Shown piece after piece: positions 61,843 through 64,000 of a stretch of 64,000 nt of DNA. The position numbers and the translations under genes are program-made. Under the pieces are notes generated by a model. That model had not been told where the DNA came from. It saw only the letters and a program-made list of their open reading frames with translations, and ran no database searches. The stretch spans positions 124,001 through 188,000 of the forward strand of contig NZ_FQXD01000002.1 in assembly GCF_900129865.1 (NCBI RefSeq), in the 5' to 3' direction. The stretch comes from Virgibacillus chiguensis (GTDB lineage Bacteria > Bacillota > Bacilli > Bacillales > Amphibacillaceae). Positions within the stretch are counted from its first letter, which is position 1; every line of letters begins with the position of its first letter.

Positions 61843-62763
61843 TTATGCACTATGAATGGTAGATGTTTGAATCATTCTCGGATGTAATAAACAATGATAA
61901 CTTGCATCTTTTGTTAATTCTCCAAACTGAATCCCGATTAACGCTTTTCTTGTTGTAATTCGTTCTTCTCCATAGTAAATAATGATTCGTTCGGGACGTA
62001 GCGTAAATAGAAACATATTATTTCCTTCTACACCTTGATAAGGTACTATTTGTAAATATTTCTCCCACTCCGCTGGTAATGCTTCCATTTGAAAAGTATG
62101 ATAGCAACGCTCGAGATCGGCCCAAGTCTGTTCAGAGAACCATTGCTTTAAAAACACTTCATCACATAGGACAACTGGTTTTTTAGTGATTGGATCGGTT
62201 AATTGATTTCCACTATCAATAAATCCTGTTGTTGAATAACTTTTTCCTTTCATTTCAATAGTTACTGGTAAAATTTGGTCATAACGAATTTTTTCTTGTA
62301 CGTGCTTGTCCAAACGGAATTTTGTAAACAGCCACACTATTGGAAAACCAATTACTATAAACAACCAACTTATCGGATCACCGAAACCACTGTTATACGT
62401 TAAAAAGCCATTTGTATGCATATGAAATGGCTGTTGGAGTAAAAAGTGGATAGCCGTTAAACCACCTCCTATCGAAAAGCTTACAAAGTAAAATAATGCA
62501 AATAGCTTTACCCATCGATACTTATTTCTGTAGCCAAAGGCAACAACAATAATAATAGCAGATGCTACTATTTTCCCTGGTACACTAGTAGCAATGGATT
62601 CAGGAAAATAGATAGAAATAGGTACGGTCAAGGATGCAACAAACGCTCCAATAGCTAAACGAAGCTTTTTCGTATCATCTCTAGCCAATGCTTGAGTAAG
62701 CATTAGCAGCATAAAATCCAATAAAAAGTTCAACGCCCAAACTGCATCCAAGTAAATAGTCAT
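61843..62763 (-). CDS. spoIIGA: Pro-SigE processing protease SpoIIGA
   Basis: A 306-residue protein with five membrane helices in the first ~155 residues and a C-terminal aspartic protease domain whose catalytic Asp is in STTGFIDSGNQLTDP (about 180). It dimerises and cleaves pro-SigE after a signal from forespore SpoIIR. ATG 62763 follows GAAGGGAAG. The spoIIGA-sigE pair is conserved in spore formers; the operon is normally Spo0A-activated, and a candidate promoter lies about 270 bases upstream. Confidence 0.95.
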   Translation of the reverse strand: MTIYLDAVWALNFLLDFMLLMLTQALARDDTKKLRLAIGAFVASLTVPISIYFPESIATSVPGKIVASAIIIVVAFGYRNKYRWVKLFALFYFVSFSIGGGLTAIHFLLQQPFHMHTNGFLTYNSGFGDPISWLFIVIGFPIVWLFTKFRLDKHVQEKIRYDQILPVTIEMKGKSYSTTGFIDSGNQLTDPITKKPVVLCDEVFLKQWFSEQTWADLERCYHTFQMEALPAEWEKYLQIVPYQGVEGNNMFLFTLRPERIIIYYGEERITTRKALIGIQFGELTKDASYHCLLHPRMIQTSTIHSA

Positions 62764-63026
62764 ATTGACTTCCCTTCAATTATCAGGAATCATCATTTTC
62801 TAGCTTTTAATAGTAAAAGCTTGCCATAAAGTAAAGCTTCAATCCGTGAAGATTTCTTTCCCCCACAGATTGTTAGTAGCCCAAAAATAGGACATAAAGG
62901 CCTTTGAAAAAATCGGTAAACTAGGCTGTTATGTCCCGCCCATTTAGACTTGTTCATCTCACATCTTCAATTCTTGAAGCAGAAGACTTACAGCACCTTA
63001 TATGCGAGATAAATTATAGTGATTAT

Positions 63027-63059
63027 AGTATAGCGAAGCAGACAAGAAAAGTCTGTCAT
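63027..63059 (-). promoter_or_regulatory. Candidate spoIIGA-sigE promoter with long spacer
   Basis: On the minus strand ATGACA (63054-63059) and TATACT (63027-63032) are separated by 21 bases. B. subtilis spoIIG also has an overlong spacer and depends on Spo0A. No clean TGTCGAA box is seen, and the distance to spoIIGA is large, so this is a suggestion. Confidence 0.3.
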
Positions 63060-63208
63060 ATTCTGTATCGTATATCTGACTAATTTTCTCGAGTTATTAG
63101 AAGGTTTGTCATTTATGTGTATAGCTTCATTTTATGCCAATTGTAGATGTAAAAAACTTCCTATTGTTAGAAAACCTTTGTTTTTTCTTTTATACTACAA
63201 AGCACAAA

Positions 63209-63402
63209 GGCTCGGCGCCCGTTCAGCAACGTAGTGAGTGGAACGAATCAACGAAGTTTTAGGAATTATGCTCCTGCAACAGGAGTTTGACGACACCCTC
63301 CGGCAAGCCCGTCTTTAGTCGGCCTTTCTATTTAGTACGAACCGATGATGACTTAGCGTAGGGCAATGGCGTGAATTCGCCTAATTGCTGGGCGCTGGAG
63401 CC
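63209..63402 (-). repeat. 194-bp intergenic element with terminal inverted repeats
   Basis: The plus strand opens GGCTC-GGCGCCC and then AGCAA; the reverse complement of its end opens GGCTC-CAGCGCCC and then AGCAA, so the ends can pair. Inside are a CTCCTG/CAGGAG hairpin and a GC-rich core reading GGCCGACTAAAGACGGGC on the minus strand. It is more GC-rich than its surroundings and has no open frame. From memory it resembles structured intergenic repeats of Bacillaceae; I cannot verify this here. Confidence 0.65.
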
Positions 63403-63463
63403 GGACGTAGCTAAATAAATTAGTAAGTTGTCCACAGCTACTATTATAATTTCCTATAAACCT

Positions 63464-63498
63464 AAAAAAATCTTAGGGATATTCCCTAAGATTTTTTT
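63464..63498 (-). terminator. Terminator of ftsZ
   Basis: A 16-bp stem (63464-63479 with 63483-63498) centred on AGGGA-tat-TCCCT and flanked by seven As and seven Ts, 16 bases after the ftsZ stop. It can act in both directions. Confidence 0.95.
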
Positions 63499-63514
63499 GG
63501 ACTGTTTTTCACTT

Positions 63515-64000
63515 TTAACGGTTTCTATTTCGGTTTCGGTTTCGCAAGAAGGTGGGAATATCTAATGTATCCTCTTCTTGAGCAGGGCGCTGTTGCTGTT
63601 GAGGTTCAGGCTCTCTTTCTCTTTCCCTTCTTGACACTGTATCATGTGTACGCGTCGCTGCATGTTGTTGCTGTGCAGATCGTTGCTGTCTAGCAGGTTG
63701 TTCTGATTTTTGAACAGATTCATCAAAACCTGTAGCAATTACAGTGACTATAATTTCGTCTTTTAAATTCTCATTAATAACAGAACCAAATATTACGTTC
63801 ACTTCATTATCTGCAGCAGAAGTCACTAAGTCCGCAGCTTCTTGCACTTCATATAAACTTAAATTTGTTCCACCGGTAATGTTCATTAAAATACCATGTG
63901 CACCATCGATGGAAGTTTCAAGTAATGGTGAAGATATAGCTTTTTTAGCTGCTTCTGTCGCTCGAGTTTCACCTGTTGCGACTCCAATTCCCATTAAAGC
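63515..64000 (-). CDS. ftsZ: Cell division protein FtsZ, 3' part only
   Basis: The last 161 codons of the tubulin-like GTPase; the gene continues past the high-coordinate edge, so the apparent ATG at 63994 is internal. The visible part covers the end of the C-terminal fold ([40 protein letters not shown]), a disordered Gln/Arg/Glu-rich linker of about 60 residues, and the conserved tail DIPTFLRN that binds FtsA, SepF and others. The tail ends in alternating Arg-Asn, more than in B. subtilis. The partner gene sepF is also in the window. Confidence 0.97.
   Translation of the reverse strand, partial: ALMGIGVATGETRATEAAKKAISSPLLETSIDGAHGILMNITGGTNLSLYEVQEAADLVTSAADNEVNVIFGSVINENLKDEIIVTVIATGFDESVQKSEQPARQQRSAQQQHAATRTHDTVSRREREREPEPQQQQRPAQEEDTLDIPTFLRNRNRNRNR

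Larger units (their letters stand above)
62764..63514 (-). other. Long intergenic region between ftsZ and spoIIGA
   Basis: These 751 bases contain the ftsZ terminator, a 194-base element with inverted termini (63209-63402), a candidate spoIIG promoter (63027-63059) and a weaker dyad (GGACATAA at 62890 with TTATGTCC at 62930). I see no protein gene. B. subtilis has the protease gene bpr between ftsZ and spoIIGA; none is here. Confidence 0.6.

Overview
The window is a stretch of core chromosome from a low-GC, endospore-forming Firmicute of the Bacillaceae. Gene order and protein sequences resemble Bacillus subtilis and, by impression only, the halotolerant genera Oceanobacillus and Virgibacillus. 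Spore formation is shown by spoIIGA, pro-sigE, sigG and a 27-codon spoVM. I cannot name the species from the sequence. Almost all genes lie on the minus strand, so transcription runs from high to low coordinates.

Read in transcription order, from the high-coordinate end: the 3' end of ftsZ; spoIIGA-sigE-sigG; ylmC, pgeF, ylmE, sepF, ylmG, ylmH and divIVA (cell division and wall growth); a T-box leader and ileS; lspA and a RluD-type pseudouridine synthase; the pyrimidine operon pyrR-pyrB-pyrC-carA-carB-pyrK-pyrD-pyrF-pyrE with two PyrR-type attenuators. A small non-syntenic insert (methyltransferase, LysR regulator, Ohr peroxidase) follows. Then come rqcH (plus strand), a Ca2+ P-type ATPase, yicC, remA, gmk, rpoZ, coaBC, priA, fmt, rsmB, prpC, prkC, rsgA, rpe, thiN, spoVM, rpmB (plus strand), asp23 and fakA. 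A purine-type permease (plus strand) precedes sdaAB, a collapsed sdaAA remnant and recG. The lipid block fapR-plsX-fabD-fabG-acpP follows, then rnc, a DUF1128 gene (plus strand), smc, ftsY, ylxM and the 5' part of ffh.

Functionally the block links fatty acid and phospholipid synthesis (fapR to acpP), the signal recognition pathway (ftsY, ylxM, ffh), chromosome condensation (smc), translation initiation and ribosome maturation (fmt, rsmB, rsgA), reversible Ser/Thr phosphorylation (prkC/prpC), de novo UMP synthesis, and division/sporulation control.

I see no phage, insertion sequence, CRISPR array or defence cluster, and no convincing new multi-gene system. The most informative oddities are: an sdaAA gene reduced by internal deletion to its two ends; a 194-bp intergenic element with inverted termini after ftsZ, with a partial relative inside the pyr leader; a 32-bp perfect palindrome upstream of remA; a 20-bp perfect hairpin overlapping the rnc stop codon; and departures from the B. 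subtilis gene order (no rlmN, def or pyrP here, and a DUF1128 gene between rnc and smc). Family names rest on reading the proteins and remembered homologues; no database search was run.
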